The notes beneath the pieces are model-generated. The model worked only from the letters and a program-made list of their open reading frames with translations. It had not been told where the DNA came from and did not search any database. Shown one piece after another: positions 51,559 to 61,339 of a stretch of DNA of 64,000 nucleotides; within the stretch, counting starts at the first letter, position 1; the number at the start of each line of letters is the position of its first letter. The translations under genes and the position numbers were made by a program. The DNA comes from Stenotrophomonas sp. 610A2 (GTDB lineage Bacteria; Pseudomonadota; Gammaproteobacteria; Xanthomonadales; Xanthomonadaceae): contig NZ_CP130832.1 of NCBI RefSeq assembly GCF_030549615.1, positions 1,054,001-1,118,000 of the forward strand, given 5' to 3'.

Positions 51559-51612
51559 GGGCGAATCCTGTTCTGGGCACGCGGCCATGGTAGCCGCGTC
51601 CCATGTGAGCAG

Positions 51613-51642
51613 GGGGTTACCGGGCTGTCAGCCGGCAACCCC
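51613..51642. repeat. Imperfect 11-bp hairpin after glnS
   Basis: GGGGTTACCGG pairs with CCGGCAACCCC with one A-C mismatch around an 8-base loop. It lies 12 bp beyond the glnS stop on the minus strand. There is no T-run, so it is a weak terminator at best. Confidence 0.55.
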
Positions 51643-51653
51643 ACCCATCCCGA

Positions 51654-53402
51654 TCAGGCCGACCAGGTATCACGCAGGGTCACGCTGCGGTTGAACACCG
51701 GCTTGGCCGGCGTGTGGTCGCGGCGATCGGCGACGAAGTAGCCGGTGCGCTCGAACTGGTAGCTCTGTTCCGGTGCGGCCAGGGCTGCGGCCGGTTCGAC
51801 GTAGCCGGTGACGACCTTGCGTGATTCCGGGTTCAGGTAATCGCGGTAGGTCTTGCCGTCGGATTCATCGTCCGGGTTGGCCACCGAGAACAGGCGGTCG
51901 TACAGGCGCACTTCGGCTTCCACCGCGTGCTGGGCGCTGACCCAATGGATGGTGCCCTTGATCTTGCGGTTGGCGCCTTCCATGCCAGGACGCGATTCCG
52001 GGTCCAGCCAGCCGCGCAGCTCGACGATCTCGCCGGCGTCGTTCTTGATCACTTCATCGACGCGGGCGATGCCAGCACCACGCAGGCGCACTTCGCCGCC
52101 TGGTACCAGGCGCTTCCAACCCTTCGGCGGCACTTCGGCGAAGTCTTCGCGCTCGATCCACAGCTCACGCGAGAACGGCACGGCGCGGCTGCCAAAGCTT
52201 TCGTCCTTCGGGTGGTTGCTGAAGCTGAGCGATTCCTCGTGGCCTTCCGGCAGATTGGTCAGCACCAGCTTGAGCGGATCGATCACCGCCATGCGGCGTG
52301 CGGCGGCGCTGTCCAGATCTTCGCGCAGGGCGCCTTCCAGCACGCTGAAATCGATCAGCGAGTTCTGCTTGGAAATACCCACGCGCTCGGCGAACAGGCG
52401 CATCGCCGCCGGGGTGTAACCACGACGACGCAGGCCCTGCAGGGTCGGCATGCGCGGGTCTTCCCAGCCATCGACCAGGTTTTCGGTGACCAGCGCCATC
52501 AGCTTGCGCTTGCTCATCACCGTGTAGTTGATGTTCAGGCGCGAGAACTCGATCTGGCGCGGCTTGGCGGCTTCACGCGGCAGGCCCTTGTCGACCAGCG
52601 GCTGGGTCAGCGCGTTGTCGTGGGCGTAGTCGACGTTGTCCACGCACCAGTCGTACAGCGGACGGTGGTCTTCGAATTCCAGCGTGCACAGCGAGTGGGT
52701 GATGCCTTCCAGCGAATCGCCCAGCGCATGCGCGAAGTCATACATCGGGTAGATCGGCCAGGCATTGCCGGTGTTCTGGTGCTCGACGTGCTTGATGCGG
52801 TAGATCGCCGGGTCGCGCAGGTTGATGTTGCCGCTGGCCATGTCGATCTTGGCGCGCACGGTGCGGGCGCCATCGGCGAACTCACCGGCACGCATGCGCG
52901 CGAACAGGTCCAGGTTTTCCTCGACGCTGCGCTCGCGGTACGGTGAGGGGCGGCCCGGCTCGGTCAGCGAGCCGCGGTAGGCGCGCACTTCGTCGGCCGA
53001 CAGGTCGCAGACATAGGCCTTGCCGTCGCGGATCAGCTTCTGTGCGGCCAGGTAATAGGCGTCGAAGTAGTCCGAGGCGTGGCGCAGCTCGTTCCATTCG
53101 AAGCCCAGCCAGCGCACGTCGTCCTGGATGGCCTGCACGTATTCCGGGTCTTCCTTGGCCGGGTTGGTGTCATCGAAGCGCAGGTTGCAGACGCCGCCGA
53201 ACTCGCCGGCGATGCCGAAGTTCAGGCAGATCGACTTGGCATGGCCGATGTGCAGGTAGCCATTGGGCTCGGGCGGGAAGCGGGTCTTGATGGCCGTGTG
53301 CTTGCCGCTGGACAGGTCCTCACGGACGATCTGACGGATGAAATCGCGCTTTTCGGGAGCGTTTTCCGGCGTGGCGGCGACAGCAGGCGTGTTCTCGGAC
53401 AT
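51654..53402 (-). CDS. glnS: Glutaminyl-tRNA synthetase
   Basis: 582 residues. Charges tRNA-Gln. Class I motifs: [15 protein letters not shown] with HIGH at 51-54, and the KMSKS equivalent VMSKRKL. The catalytic domain carries DDTNPAKE, and the C-terminal anticodon-binding beta-barrels carry [18 protein letters not shown] and [14 protein letters not shown] (in parts). The N-terminus is about 20 residues longer than in E. coli. Single gene. Confidence 0.96.
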   Translation of the reverse strand: MSENTPAVAATPENAPEKRDFIRQIVREDLSSGKHTAIKTRFPPEPNGYLHIGHAKSICLNFGIAGEFGGVCNLRFDDTNPAKEDPEYVQAIQDDVRWLGFEWNELRHASDYFDAYYLAAQKLIRDGKAYVCDLSADEVRAYRGSLTEPGRPSPYRERSVEENLDLFARMRAGEFADGARTVRAKIDMASGNINLRDPAIYRIKHVEHQNTGNAWPIYPMYDFAHALGDSLEGITHSLCTLEFEDHRPLYDWCVDNVDYAHDNALTQPLVDKGLPREAAKPRQIEFSRLNINYTVMSKRKLMALVTENLVDGWEDPRMPTLQGLRRRGYTPAAMRLFAERVGISKQNSLIDFSVLEGALREDLDSAAARRMAVIDPLKLVLTNLPEGHEESLSFSNHPKDESFGSRAVPFSRELWIEREDFAEVPPKGWKRLVPGGEVRLRGAGIARVDEVIKNDAGEIVELRGWLDPESRPGMEGANRKIKGTIHWVSAQHAVEAEVRLYDRLFSVANPDDESDGKTYRDYLNPESRKVVTGYVEPAAALAAPEQSYQFERTGYFVADRRDHTPAKPVFNRSVTLRDTWSA

Positions 53403-53505
53403 GGGGGACGCAGTGTATTGAAGTAAACCGCAAGTTTAGCCGAGCCGGGCGCAGGTTGCCGGGACGGGGCTATGCTGGGGCCTCCCGCCCCGTGGATTGG
53501 CACTG

Positions 53506-54174
53506 ATGGACCGCCCCGTTCTGGTGATAGGCAACAAGAACTACTCGTCCTGGTCGCTACGCCCATGGCTGCTGCTGCGCCATTTCGGGGTGGATTTCGA
53601 CGAAGTACGGTTGGCCCTGGATACACCGGGCTTTGCCAGCGAAGTGCTGCAGCATTCGCCCACCGGCAAGGTGCCGGCGCTGCGTGATGGCGCGCTGCAG
53701 GTCTGGGATTCGCTGGCCATCTGCGAGTACGCCAACGAGCGCTGGCTGGGCGGACGCGGCTGGCCGGCAGACCTGGCGCAACGCGCGGTGGCGCGGGCTG
53801 CCGCGGCGGAAATGCATTCAGGTTTCACTGCGCTGCGCAGCCAGCTGCCGATGAACAGCCGCCGCCAGCCCGATGGCTACCGCTGGGACGCCGCCGCCCA
53901 GGCCGACATCAATCGCATCCGCGCGCTGTGGAGCGAGCTGCGCCGGCAGTACGGCGCGGACGGCGAGTTCCTGTTTGGCCAGTTCGGCATCGTCGATGCG
54001 ATGTTCGCGCCGGTAGCGGTACGCTTCGACGGCTATGGCGTGGCTGCGGAAGGCGTTGCCGGCGAGTACCTGCAGGCGCTGTTGGCACTGCCTGCGCTGC
54101 ACGAGTGGCGCCAGGCCGGTGCAGCGGAAATCGAGCATGTCGCGGCCACTGATGACCTGCGCCAGCCGGTTTGA
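53506..54174 (+). CDS. Glutathione S-transferase family protein
   Basis: 222 residues from ATG 53506. A thioredoxin-like N-terminal domain starts LVIGNKNYSSWSLRPWLLLRHFG, with the probable catalytic Ser/Tyr cluster in YSSWSLRPW, then HSPTGKVPAL (cis-Pro) and WDSLAICEYAN. The helical C-terminal domain has FGQFGIVDAMFAPVAVRF. It resembles YfcF/zeta-like GSTs of proteobacteria. It begins an apparent operon with DUF2007, msrA and a flavodoxin-like gene. Confidence 0.9.
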   Translation: MDRPVLVIGNKNYSSWSLRPWLLLRHFGVDFDEVRLALDTPGFASEVLQHSPTGKVPALRDGALQVWDSLAICEYANERWLGGRGWPADLAQRAVARAAAAEMHSGFTALRSQLPMNSRRQPDGYRWDAAAQADINRIRALWSELRRQYGADGEFLFGQFGIVDAMFAPVAVRFDGYGVAAEGVAGEYLQALLALPALHEWRQAGAAEIEHVAATDDLRQPV

Positions 54175-54186
54175 ACGGAGAATCAA

Positions 54187-54453
54187 ATGCAGCTGATCTA
54201 CCAGAGCAACAACCTGTTCGACGCGCATCTGGTCAAGCATGCGCTGGAGGACGCGGGCATCCCGGCCTTCGTGTTCGGCGAGTCCTTGCTGGGCGCGGGC
54301 GGCGAGCTGCCCTTGTTTGGCGTGCTGCGGGTCTGCGTGCCGGATTCGGCCAAGCCCGAGGCCGAGGACATCGTCGCTGCGCTGGGCTTGGACGATGGCC
54401 CAGCCGACCCCATCTTGGATGACGATGAAGCGCCGGGATTCCTCCCGGCCTGA
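54187..54453 (+). CDS. DUF2007 (putative signal-transducing) protein
   Basis: 88 residues. Pattern QLIYQSNNLFDAHLVKHALEDAGIPAFV and LGAGGELPLFGVLRVCVPDSAKPEA (each in part) fits DUF2007, a small ferredoxin-like alpha/beta domain. The acidic tail (DDDEAP) is short. GGAGAAT precedes the ATG. Between the GST gene (12 bp) and msrA (9 bp). Function unknown. Confidence 0.88.
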   Translation: MQLIYQSNNLFDAHLVKHALEDAGIPAFVFGESLLGAGGELPLFGVLRVCVPDSAKPEAEDIVAALGLDDGPADPILDDDEAPGFLPA

Positions 54454-54462
54454 GGAGCTGAC

Positions 54463-55134
54463 ATGTTGGGAATCGGCCAGGGAATACTGGGTATCGGCGC
54501 GTTCAAGCAGCGCCTGCCGCGCCCGGAAGAAGCACTGCCGGGGCGGGACACGCCACTGCCGCTGCACAACCAGCATTTCGTCAACGGCCAGCCCTTGCAG
54601 GCTGATTTCGACGGATTGCAGGTGCTGGACGTGGGCCTGGGCTGTTTCTGGGGCGCCGAGCGCAAGTTCTGGCAGCTGCCGGGCGTGGTGACCACGGCGG
54701 TGGGCTACCAGGGCGGTGTCACCCCGAACCCGACCTATGAAGAAGCCTGTTCCGGCCTTACCGGCCACACCGAGGTGGTGCGGGTGGTGTTTGATCCGGC
54801 GCAGGTGACGCTGGAAACCGTGCTGCGCACCTTCTGGGAGAACCACGATCCTACCCAGGGCATGCGCCAGGGCAACGACACCGGCACCCAGTACCGTTCG
54901 GCGATCTACTGCCATACGCAGGAACAGTACGACGCAGCGCTTGCCAGCCGTGCGGCCTACCAGCAGCAGCTGACTGCCTCTGGTTTCGGTGAGATCACCA
55001 CCGAGATCCTGTTCCCGGCACCGCCGTTCTATTACGCCGAGGACTACCACCAGCAGTATCTGGCGAAGAATCCGAACGGATACTGCGGCATTGGCGGAAC
55101 CGGCGTGAGCTGCCCGATTGGTCTGGATGTCTGA
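54463..55134 (+). CDS. msrA: Peptide methionine-S-sulfoxide reductase
   Basis: 223 residues. Repairs Met-S-sulfoxide. Catalytic Cys61 in the [12 protein letters not shown] signature, then [24 protein letters not shown] (in parts), [12 protein letters not shown], and [14 protein letters not shown] late Cys pair for recycling lies in [13 protein letters not shown]. Neighbouring GST and flavodoxin-like genes suggest an oxidative-stress or redox operon. Confidence 0.95.
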   Translation: MLGIGQGILGIGAFKQRLPRPEEALPGRDTPLPLHNQHFVNGQPLQADFDGLQVLDVGLGCFWGAERKFWQLPGVVTTAVGYQGGVTPNPTYEEACSGLTGHTEVVRVVFDPAQVTLETVLRTFWENHDPTQGMRQGNDTGTQYRSAIYCHTQEQYDAALASRAAYQQQLTASGFGEITTEILFPAPPFYYAEDYHQQYLAKNPNGYCGIGGTGVSCPIGLDV

Positions 55135-55137
55135 GCC

Positions 55138-55647
55138 GTGAGTGCCACACCGCGCCGTCTGCTGGTGGTGTGGCACAGCTTTACCGGCGCTACTGCGGCG
55201 ATGGTGGAAGCATTGCTGCAGGGTGCACGCGAGAGTACCGGTGATGCGGTGCAGGTGATTGCCTTGCGCGCTGCGGATGCCGGTGCGGACGATGTGCTTG
55301 CCGCCGATGCGGTGGTGTTCGCCACGCCGGAGACATTGGCCTCGATGAGCGGGGCGATGAAGGATTTATTTGATCGCAGTTATTACCCGCTGTTGGGGCG
55401 CTGTGAGGGCAAGCCGTATGCACTGCTGGTATGTGCAGGCTCGGATGGTCAGCCGACGATTGCACAGTTGCGCAGGGTGGCTTTGGGGCTGCGCTTGAAA
55501 GAAGTGGCCGAGCCGGTGCTGGTGTGTACGCAGGCACAGACGGCGGAGGCGATTGTTGCTGGGAAGAAATTGCCTGAGCTGCAGTTGGCGCGAGGCCGAG
55601 AGCTGGGCGCGCTGCTCGCAGCAGGGCTGGAGCTCGGCGTTTTTTGA
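55138..55647 (+). CDS. Flavodoxin-like NAD(P)H-dependent oxidoreductase
   Basis: 169 residues with a GTG start 3 bp after msrA; no ATG is available in frame near it. Flavodoxin FMN loop [18 protein letters not shown] (SxTGxT type), [25 protein letters not shown], and [16 protein letters not shown]. It probably supplies electrons in a redox reaction; partner unknown. Confidence 0.85.
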   Translation: MSATPRRLLVVWHSFTGATAAMVEALLQGARESTGDAVQVIALRAADAGADDVLAADAVVFATPETLASMSGAMKDLFDRSYYPLLGRCEGKPYALLVCAGSDGQPTIAQLRRVALGLRLKEVAEPVLVCTQAQTAEAIVAGKKLPELQLARGRELGALLAAGLELGVF

Positions 55648-55657
55648 TTTTGATTAA

Positions 55658-55870
55658 GCCCCTCTCCCGCATGCGGGAGAGGGGTTGGGGTGAGGGCGCT
55701 CTTAAAGCACGTGGAGCAAAAGCTTTTAAAGCTCGAAAAGCTTCCCCTCATCCGCCCCTTCGGGGCACCTCGCTCCGCGCCCCGGCCCCGCGTAGCACGC
55801 GGGGCGTACGAACAGTCACGAGCCTTTGGCTCGTAAGCGCCTGTTCTTAACCCCGCAAGCGGGAGAAGGG
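55658..55870. repeat. Inverted copy of the composite CCCTCTCCCG repeat with an inserted hairpin unit
   Basis: 55658-55697 is GCCCCTCTCCCGCATGCGGG..GGTGAGGG. 55745-55770 is CCCTCATCCGCCCCTTCGGG GCACCT. The matching end, AAGCGGGAGAAGGG, appears only at 55857-55870. The bases between carry two perfect stems: CCCCGCG/CGCGGGG (55786-55804), and ACGAGCC/GGCTCGT (55818-55834) inside GAACAG/CTGTTC (55810-55846). This looks like a repeat within a repeat. Confidence 0.8.
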
Positions 55871-55907
55871 AGATATCAAGCACTACGTTTGTCGGCCCCA
55901 GCTCCGC

Positions 55908-56876
55908 TCAGCCGCCCAACTCATCCGCAATCCGCTGACGCAAGGTCTGCAGATCCTTCGCAAACGCATCAATACCAGTAGCCAGCTTCTCCGTAGCCAT
56001 CGGATCAGCCGCCATATCCGCATCAAACTTCGCTTCATCAATCGCAGCGATGTTCACCGCTTCAGCAGCACCGGCCACCAGCTTGCGCGGCAGCTCGCCG
56101 AAGTCAGCATCCAGCTTCTCCAGCAGATCCGGCGAGATGGTCAGGCGATCACAACCGGCCAGCGCTTCAATCTGCGCGGTCGAGCGGAACGAGGCGCCCA
56201 TGACAACGGTGTTGGAACCGCGACGCTTGAACTCGGCAAACACGCCGCGCACGAACACCACGCCCGGGTCTTCGTCGATGCTGGCCGGGGTCTGGCCGTT
56301 GGCCACGTACCAATCCAGGATGCGGCCGACGAACGGCGAGATCAGGAAGGAACCGGCTTCCGAGCAGGCCAGGGCCTGGGTCGGGTTGAAGATCAGGGTC
56401 AGGTTGCAGTCGATGCCCTCGGCCTGCAGCACGCGGGCGGCTTCGACGCCGGCCCAGGTCGCGGCGATCTTGATCAGCACCTTGCTGCGCGGCACGCCGG
56501 CCGCTTCGTACATGGCGATGAACTCGCGCGCCTTGGCGACGGTAGCCTCGGTGTTGTGGGCCTGGTCGGCATCCACTTCGGTGGAGACACGGCCCGGCAC
56601 CAGCTCGGCCAGCATGGTGCCGACGCCGACGGTCAGGCGATCGACCACGGCATTGGCGATGGCCTGCTTGTCACCGGATTGGGCACGGCCCCACTGCAGC
56701 TCGCGCTCGATCAGGCCGGCATAGACCGGCAGGTCGAGGGCTTTCTTCACCAGCGTCGGGTTGGTGGTGCAGTCGACCGGGCGCAGGCGCTTGATGGCGT
56801 CGTAATCGCCGGTATCGGCGACGACGACGGACAGTTCACGCAGCTGGGCGAGCTTGGAGGGGGCCTGGGACATCAT
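55908..56876 (-). CDS. tal: Transaldolase
   Basis: 322 residues, TalB type. Pentose phosphate pathway: moves a dihydroxyacetone unit between sedoheptulose-7-phosphate and glyceraldehyde-3-phosphate. [14 protein letters not shown] near residue 34, a [13 protein letters not shown] block, the Schiff-base Lys in [13 protein letters not shown], and [15 protein letters not shown] near 245. Single gene, 33 bp from rnk's end. Confidence 0.95.
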   Translation of the reverse strand: MMSQAPSKLAQLRELSVVVADTGDYDAIKRLRPVDCTTNPTLVKKALDLPVYAGLIERELQWGRAQSGDKQAIANAVVDRLTVGVGTMLAELVPGRVSTEVDADQAHNTEATVAKAREFIAMYEAAGVPRSKVLIKIAATWAGVEAARVLQAEGIDCNLTLIFNPTQALACSEAGSFLISPFVGRILDWYVANGQTPASIDEDPGVVFVRGVFAEFKRRGSNTVVMGASFRSTAQIEALAGCDRLTISPDLLEKLDADFGELPRKLVAGAAEAVNIAAIDEAKFDADMAADPMATEKLATGIDAFAKDLQTLRQRIADELGG

Positions 56877-56909
56877 GGTTTCCTGTTGCAGGTGCGGCGC
56901 GGAACGCGC

Positions 56910-57335
56910 TCAGCGGTGGAAATCACCAGCCGCTTCGGGCTGATAGTGAACGGCGGTGACGCGCAGGCGCAGCTGGCGGCCGCCGGGTGCGGTCCAGTCG
57001 ATGGTCTGGCCAACCGACAAGCCCAGCAGGGCACTGCCAACCGGCGCCAGCACGGACACACGGCCCTTGTCGAAATCCGCTTCGTGCGGATAGACCAGGG
57101 TCAGGGAATGTTTTTCGTCGTGCAGTTCGTCTTCGCAGTCCACACGGGAGTGCATGGTGACGATGCCTTCGGGGATTTCTTCCGGCGGCAGCACCTGCGC
57201 GCGCTCAAGTTCCTGCGCAAGGGCAACAGCGGCCGGGTGCCGGCTCAGCGCCGGGGAGTCCAGCAGGGCCTCAAGGCGGGCCATGTCACGGGTGGAAACA
57301 ATGATGGATGGTGGCAGACCGCTTTTGCTGGTCAT
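56910..57335 (-). CDS. rnk: Nucleoside diphosphate kinase regulator (Rnk)
   Basis: 141 residues. A short N-terminal coiled coil (PPSIIVSTRDMARLEALLDS) and a GreA/GreB C-terminal-like domain (ALAQELERAQVLPPEEIPEG, VTMHSRVDCED, LVYPHEADFDKGRVSVLAPVGSALLGL in parts). Rnk binds RNA polymerase like a Gre factor but lacks the long coiled-coil tip. Same strand as tal and possibly co-transcribed with it. Confidence 0.9.
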   Translation of the reverse strand: MTSKSGLPPSIIVSTRDMARLEALLDSPALSRHPAAVALAQELERAQVLPPEEIPEGIVTMHSRVDCEDELHDEKHSLTLVYPHEADFDKGRVSVLAPVGSALLGLSVGQTIDWTAPGGRQLRLRVTAVHYQPEAAGDFHR

Positions 57336-57511
57336 GGGAATTCCTTATCTGATTGAAGAGCAAGCAAAAGGCGACGCTTTGTCGGCGCCGCCCGGATTTC
57401 TATTGTGCTGGTGAAACGGGCCGCAGGCGACCCTGTGAAGATCATGGGGCCGGTCAGCCCCGGATGCAATGTGGGGGAGGGGGATGTTCAGGTTTTGGGG
57501 TGCTGCGAAGC

Positions 57512-57612
57512 GCACCCCTCCCCAGCCCTCCCCTCCGCCTGCGGCGCAAGGGAGCCAAGCCTTGCCCCTCCCTTGCGCGCAGCGTAGGGGGAGGGCTGGG
57601 GAAGGGGCAGCT
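57512..57612. repeat. Paired CCCCTCCCC-type elements in inverted orientation
   Basis: Left CCCCTCCCCAGCCCTCCCCT (from about 57514) with CGCCTGCGGCG hairpin; right CCCCTCCCTTGCGCGCAGCG then GGGGGAGGGCTGGGGAAGGGG (in parts). Like the pair after folA but diverged. It fills the 278-bp gap between rnk and oxyR together with about 150 bp of unremarkable sequence. Confidence 0.8.
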
Positions 57613-57613
57613 T

Positions 57614-58546
57614 TTAAGCCTGAACCCGAGCAGCCTCCGCCGGCGCCTCCAACAACCCTGCCGGCAGCTGTTTGAACAGCAGCGAAAACTGTTCCAGGAA
57701 CGCGCCCATCGCCGAGCTGCGACGCCAGAGCATGCCGATCCTGCGGTTCGGCTGCGGGTTTCCGGTGAACGGGATCAGCCGCACGTTGGCCGGGCGCGCC
57801 ACCGGCGGCTTCACCGCCAGCATCGGCAGCAGGGTGACACCGACATTGGCTGCGACCATCTGTCGCAGGGTTTCCAGGCTGGTGGCCTGGAACTCGGATT
57901 TCTCCAGTGCACCGGCCATATGGCAGACATCCAGCGCCTGATCACGCAGGCAATGCCCATCCTGCAACAGCAGCAGGCGCTGGTCGGACAGATCATCCAG
58001 TGTCAGCGAGCTATGCGAGGTCAGCGGGTGGCCTTCCGGCGCGGCCAGCACGAAGGGTTCCTCGAACAGGAACTCGGTGTGCAGCTGTTCGTCGGCGACT
58101 GGCAGGGCGAGCAGCGCAGCATCGAGCTGGCCATTGCGCAGCTGTGCCAGCAGCACATCGCTTTTCTCTTCGACCAACAACATCTCCAGCTGCGGGAAGC
58201 GCTGGCGAATCGCTGGCACCACGTGCGGCAGCAGGTAGGGGCCGAGGGTCGGGAAGATTCCCAAACGCACGGTGCCGGCTTCCGGGTCACGTGCGCGGCG
58301 GGCGGCTTCCTTCATCTGCTCTACTTCGGCCACGATGCTGCGCGCACGCGCAGCGGCCTCGCGGCCGGCCGGGGTCAGCATCACCTTGCGCGGCGCACGC
58401 TCCACCAGTGGCACACCCAGTTCTTCTTCCAGCTTCTTGATCTGGGTGGACAGGGTGGGCTGGCTGACGAAACTGGCCGCAGCGGCACGGCCGAAGTGCT
58501 TGTGCTCGGCCAGCGCCACCAGGTATTTCAGGTCACGAAGGTTCAT
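57614..58546 (-). CDS. oxyR: Hydrogen peroxide sensor and LysR-type regulator OxyR
   Basis: 310 residues from ATG 58546; the open frame upstream is repeat sequence. N-terminal winged helix (MNLRDLKYLVALAEHKHFGRAA start, in part), then the peroxide-sensing domain with Cys199 and Cys208 in DGHCLRDQALDVC, the same numbers as in E. coli. On oxidation it activates ahpC, ahpF and others. It lies downstream of ahpC-ahpF on the same strand, the order known from Xanthomonas. Confidence 0.96.
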   Translation of the reverse strand: MNLRDLKYLVALAEHKHFGRAAAASFVSQPTLSTQIKKLEEELGVPLVERAPRKVMLTPAGREAAARARSIVAEVEQMKEAARRARDPEAGTVRLGIFPTLGPYLLPHVVPAIRQRFPQLEMLLVEEKSDVLLAQLRNGQLDAALLALPVADEQLHTEFLFEEPFVLAAPEGHPLTSHSSLTLDDLSDQRLLLLQDGHCLRDQALDVCHMAGALEKSEFQATSLETLRQMVAANVGVTLLPMLAVKPPVARPANVRLIPFTGNPQPNRRIGMLWRRSSAMGAFLEQFSLLFKQLPAGLLEAPAEAARVQA

Positions 58547-58565
58547 GTCGGGCTCCCGGGTGTTT

Positions 58566-58690
58566 CCTTCTCCTGCGGGAGAAGGTGCCCCGAAGGGGCG
58601 GATGAGGGTTGGGCCAAGCCCATTTTTTCCATGGATGCGGGTGGTGTCACCCGGACCCTCACCCCAACCCCTCTCCCGCAGGAGAGGGGC
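58566..58690. repeat. Composite CCTTCTCC / CCCTCTCCCG repeat, complete copy
   Basis: Left CCTTCTCCTGCGGGAGAAGG (58566-58585), then GCCCCGAAGGGGC and GGATGAGGG. Right CCCTCACCCCAACCCCTCTC ending 58690. Same order as at 41031. It occupies the whole ahpF-oxyR gap. Confidence 0.88.
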
Positions 58691-58698
58691 TTTGAGCA

Positions 58699-60291
58699 TC
58701 AGGCGGTTGCTGTCTCTACCGCTGCAGGCTGCAGCACCGGTGTACGGATCAGATGATCGAAGGCACTGAGTGCGGCGGTCGAGCCGGCGCCCATCGCGAT
58801 GATGATCTGCTTGTACGGCACCGTGGTGCAGTCGCCGGCCGCAAACACGCCCGGCACATTGGTCTGGCCGCGATCATCGATGATGATCTCGCCGCGACCG
58901 CTGAGCTCCACCGTGCCACGCAGCCACTCGGTGTTCGGCAGCAGGCCGATCTGCACGAAGATGCCTTCCAGCTCGACCCGGTGCGAATCGCCACCGACGC
59001 GGTCGGTATAGACCAGGCCGTTGACCTTCTGGCCGTCGCCCAGCACTTCGGTGGTCTGTGCGTTGAGCACCACCTTCACGTTGGGCAGGCTGTTGAGCTT
59101 GGCCTGCAGCACCTGGTCGGCTCGCAGCTTGCTGTCGAACTCGAACACGGTGACGTGGCTGACGATGCCGGCCAGATCGATAGCCGCTTCCACGCCGGAG
59201 TTGCCACCGCCGATCACCGCCACGCGCTTGCCCTTGAACAACGGACCGTCACAGTGCGGGCAGTAGGCCACGCCCTTGTTGCGGTACTCGTCCTCGCCCG
59301 GCACGTTCATCTGTCGCCAGCGGGCGCCGGTGGACAGGATCACCGTCTTGGACTTCAGCGAAGCACCATTCTCCAGCTGCACTTCGACCAGCCCATCGGC
59401 ACCGGCCGGCACCAGCTTGGCCGCACGCTGCAGGTTCATGATGTCCACCTCGTACTCACGTACGTGGGACTCAAGCGCGGCAGCCAGCTTCGGGCCTTCG
59501 GTGTGCTGCACCGAGATGAAGTTCTCGATCGCCATGGTGTCCAGCACCTGGCCACCGAAGCGCTCGGCGGCAACACCGGTGCGGATGCCCTTGCGTGCGG
59601 CATAGATCGCCGCCGCCGCACCGGCCGGGCCACCGCCCACCACCAGCACGTCGAATGCATCCTTGGCCTTGATCTTCTCGGCCTCGCGGGCAACGGCGCC
59701 GGTGTCGAGCTTGGCGACGATCTGCTCCAGGCTCATGCGGCCGGAGTCGAACATCTCGCCACCCTGGAACACCATCGGCACCGCCATCACCTGGCGCTGT
59801 TCAACTTCCCGCTGGAACGTGCCGCCCTCGATTACCGTGGTGCTGATCTTCGGGTTCAGGATCGCCATCAGCGCCAGCGCCTGCACCACGTCCGGGCAGT
59901 TGTGGCAGGTCAGCGACATATAGACGTCGAAGCTGTACTCGCCGTCGATCGCGGTGATGCTGTCGATGACTTCCTGGGCAACCTTCGGCGGATGGCCGCC
60001 GGTCCACAGCAGGGCCAGCACCAGCGATTCGAATTCGTGGCCCAGCGGCAGGCCGGCGAACCGCACGCCGTGGTCCTGGCCTTCGCGGGCGATCACGAAC
60101 GAGGGCTTGCGCGCATCGTCGCCGGAGCTGTCCAGCGAGATCTTGCCGCCGCCGGCCGCGACGATATCGTCAAGCAGGCCGCGCATGTCCTGGCTGGCGC
60201 TGCTGTCGTCGAGCGAGGCGATCAGGCGCAGTGGCTGGCGCAGCAGGCCCATGTACTGCTGCAGCTGGGTCTTGAGGCTGTCGTCGAGCAC
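58699..60291 (-). CDS. ahpF: Alkyl hydroperoxide reductase subunit F
   Basis: 530 residues from a GTG at 60291, chosen because AAGGAG lies 7 bp ahead; the TTG 6 bp nearer is too close. Flavoprotein that reduces AhpC with NAD(P)H. N-terminal double thioredoxin fold with CHNC at Cys129/Cys132, FAD site [21 protein letters not shown], redox pair CPHC, and NAD(P) site [19 protein letters not shown], then [11 protein letters not shown]. Second gene after ahpC; 185 bp with strong hairpins separates them. Confidence 0.96.
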   Translation of the reverse strand: MLDDSLKTQLQQYMGLLRQPLRLIASLDDSSASQDMRGLLDDIVAAGGGKISLDSSGDDARKPSFVIAREGQDHGVRFAGLPLGHEFESLVLALLWTGGHPPKVAQEVIDSITAIDGEYSFDVYMSLTCHNCPDVVQALALMAILNPKISTTVIEGGTFQREVEQRQVMAVPMVFQGGEMFDSGRMSLEQIVAKLDTGAVAREAEKIKAKDAFDVLVVGGGPAGAAAAIYAARKGIRTGVAAERFGGQVLDTMAIENFISVQHTEGPKLAAALESHVREYEVDIMNLQRAAKLVPAGADGLVEVQLENGASLKSKTVILSTGARWRQMNVPGEDEYRNKGVAYCPHCDGPLFKGKRVAVIGGGNSGVEAAIDLAGIVSHVTVFEFDSKLRADQVLQAKLNSLPNVKVVLNAQTTEVLGDGQKVNGLVYTDRVGGDSHRVELEGIFVQIGLLPNTEWLRGTVELSGRGEIIIDDRGQTNVPGVFAAGDCTTVPYKQIIIAMGAGSTAALSAFDHLIRTPVLQPAAVETATA

Positions 60292-60362
60292 GGTCAACTC
60301 CTTCGTTGAGGCAAAGCGGGGGAGTGACGCCCCTGCGTCAAGCGGGGCGCCAGTAAAGAGTA

Positions 60363-60435
60363 GGGGTGAACCGCAGCGAGCTGCGTGGCGTGCGGGCGTG
60401 GTGCTGGCTGGCATCAACACGCTGCGGTTCACCCC
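60363..60435. repeat. Perfect 16-bp inverted repeat between ahpC and ahpF
   Basis: GGGGTGAACCGCAGCG (60363-60378) and its exact reverse complement (60420-60435), 41 bases apart. Right next to it, 60433-60461 forms a second imperfect GC stem (CCCCACGCCCGCC against GGGCGGGGTGGG). Both are in the ahpC-ahpF transcript and could stabilise ahpC mRNA or reduce read-through to ahpF. Confidence 0.85.
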
Positions 60436-60476
60436 CACGCCCGCCGCGAGGGCGGGGTGGGAGCGGGTACGACTTG

Positions 60477-61040
60477 TTAGATCTTGCCGACCAGGTCCAG
60501 CGACGGGGTCAGGGTCTTCTCGCCTTCCTTCCACTTGGCCGGGCACACTTCATTCGGGTGTGCGGCGGTGAACTGGGCAGCCTTCAGCTTGCGCAGGGTT
60601 TCGGACACGTCACGTGCGATCTCGTTGGAGTGGATCTCCGAGGTCTTGATCACGCCTTCCGGGTTGATCACGAAGGTGCCACGCAGGGCCAGGCCTTCTT
60701 CCGCAATGTGCACGCCGAAGGCGTTGGTCAGCTGGTGGGTCGGGTCGCCGACCAGCGGGAACTTGGCCTTGCCCACGGCCGGCGAGGTTTCGTGCCACAC
60801 CTTGTGCGAGAAGTGGGTATCGGTGGTCACGATGTAGACCTCGGCACCGGCTTTCTGGAACTCGGCATAGTTGTCAGCGGCGTCTTCGATCTCGGTCGGG
60901 CAGTTGAAGGTGAATGCTGCCGGCATGAAGATCAGGACCGACCACTTGCCCTTCAGCGACGCATCGGTGACTTCAATGAACTTGCCGTTGTGGAAAGCAT
61001 TGACCTTGAACGGCTGGACCTGGGTGTTGATAAGGGACAT
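60477..61040 (-). CDS. ahpC: Alkyl hydroperoxide reductase subunit C (peroxiredoxin)
   Basis: 187 residues. Reduces organic and hydrogen peroxide. Peroxidatic Cys47 in FTFNCPTE and resolving Cys166 in NEVCPAKW, typical 2-Cys peroxiredoxin spacing. AAGAGG lies just ahead of the ATG. First gene of the ahpC-ahpF-oxyR set, with OxyR-like sites upstream. Confidence 0.97.
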   Translation of the reverse strand: MSLINTQVQPFKVNAFHNGKFIEVTDASLKGKWSVLIFMPAAFTFNCPTEIEDAADNYAEFQKAGAEVYIVTTDTHFSHKVWHETSPAVGKAKFPLVGDPTHQLTNAFGVHIAEEGLALRGTFVINPEGVIKTSEIHSNEIARDVSETLRKLKAAQFTAAHPNEVCPAKWKEGEKTLTPSLDLVGKI

Positions 61041-61089
61041 GAAGTTTCCTCTTGGGTGTAGGGCGGGGTGAATCGTTGGAGCAAGACTA

Positions 61090-61149
61090 ATAGGCAGGAT
61101 CTAATAAAACAAATGAATTGGATGCATCGTATCAATAGATAAAGCCTAT
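61090..61149 (-). promoter_or_regulatory. OxyR-type half sites in the ahpC promoter region
   Basis: ATAG-N7-CTAT occurs exactly at 61135-61149, and ATAG-N7-CTAA at 61090-61104, in an AT-rich block 50-110 bp upstream of ahpC. The OxyR consensus is two such units with 7-bp spacing; here the two are 45 bp apart, roughly two further repeats. An AT-rich core lies between. The rest of the 299-bp gap to prmC shows nothing else. Confidence 0.6.
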
Positions 61150-61339
61150 CAATCGGTGCTTCAGAACTGCCTCAAGGCCTGATATCGGGTGCTTTGCGGG
61201 CTTTCCAAGCCATCCCGGGCCAAGCTGAACGGCGCGGCATAGACGGGATTAATCCCAAGGCCAGAATCATGGCGGTAGGCAGCGGCGGGCGCGCTGACTA
61301 TCCTCGCCCTCCTGAAAGAACCCGCGAAGAGGTAATGCA

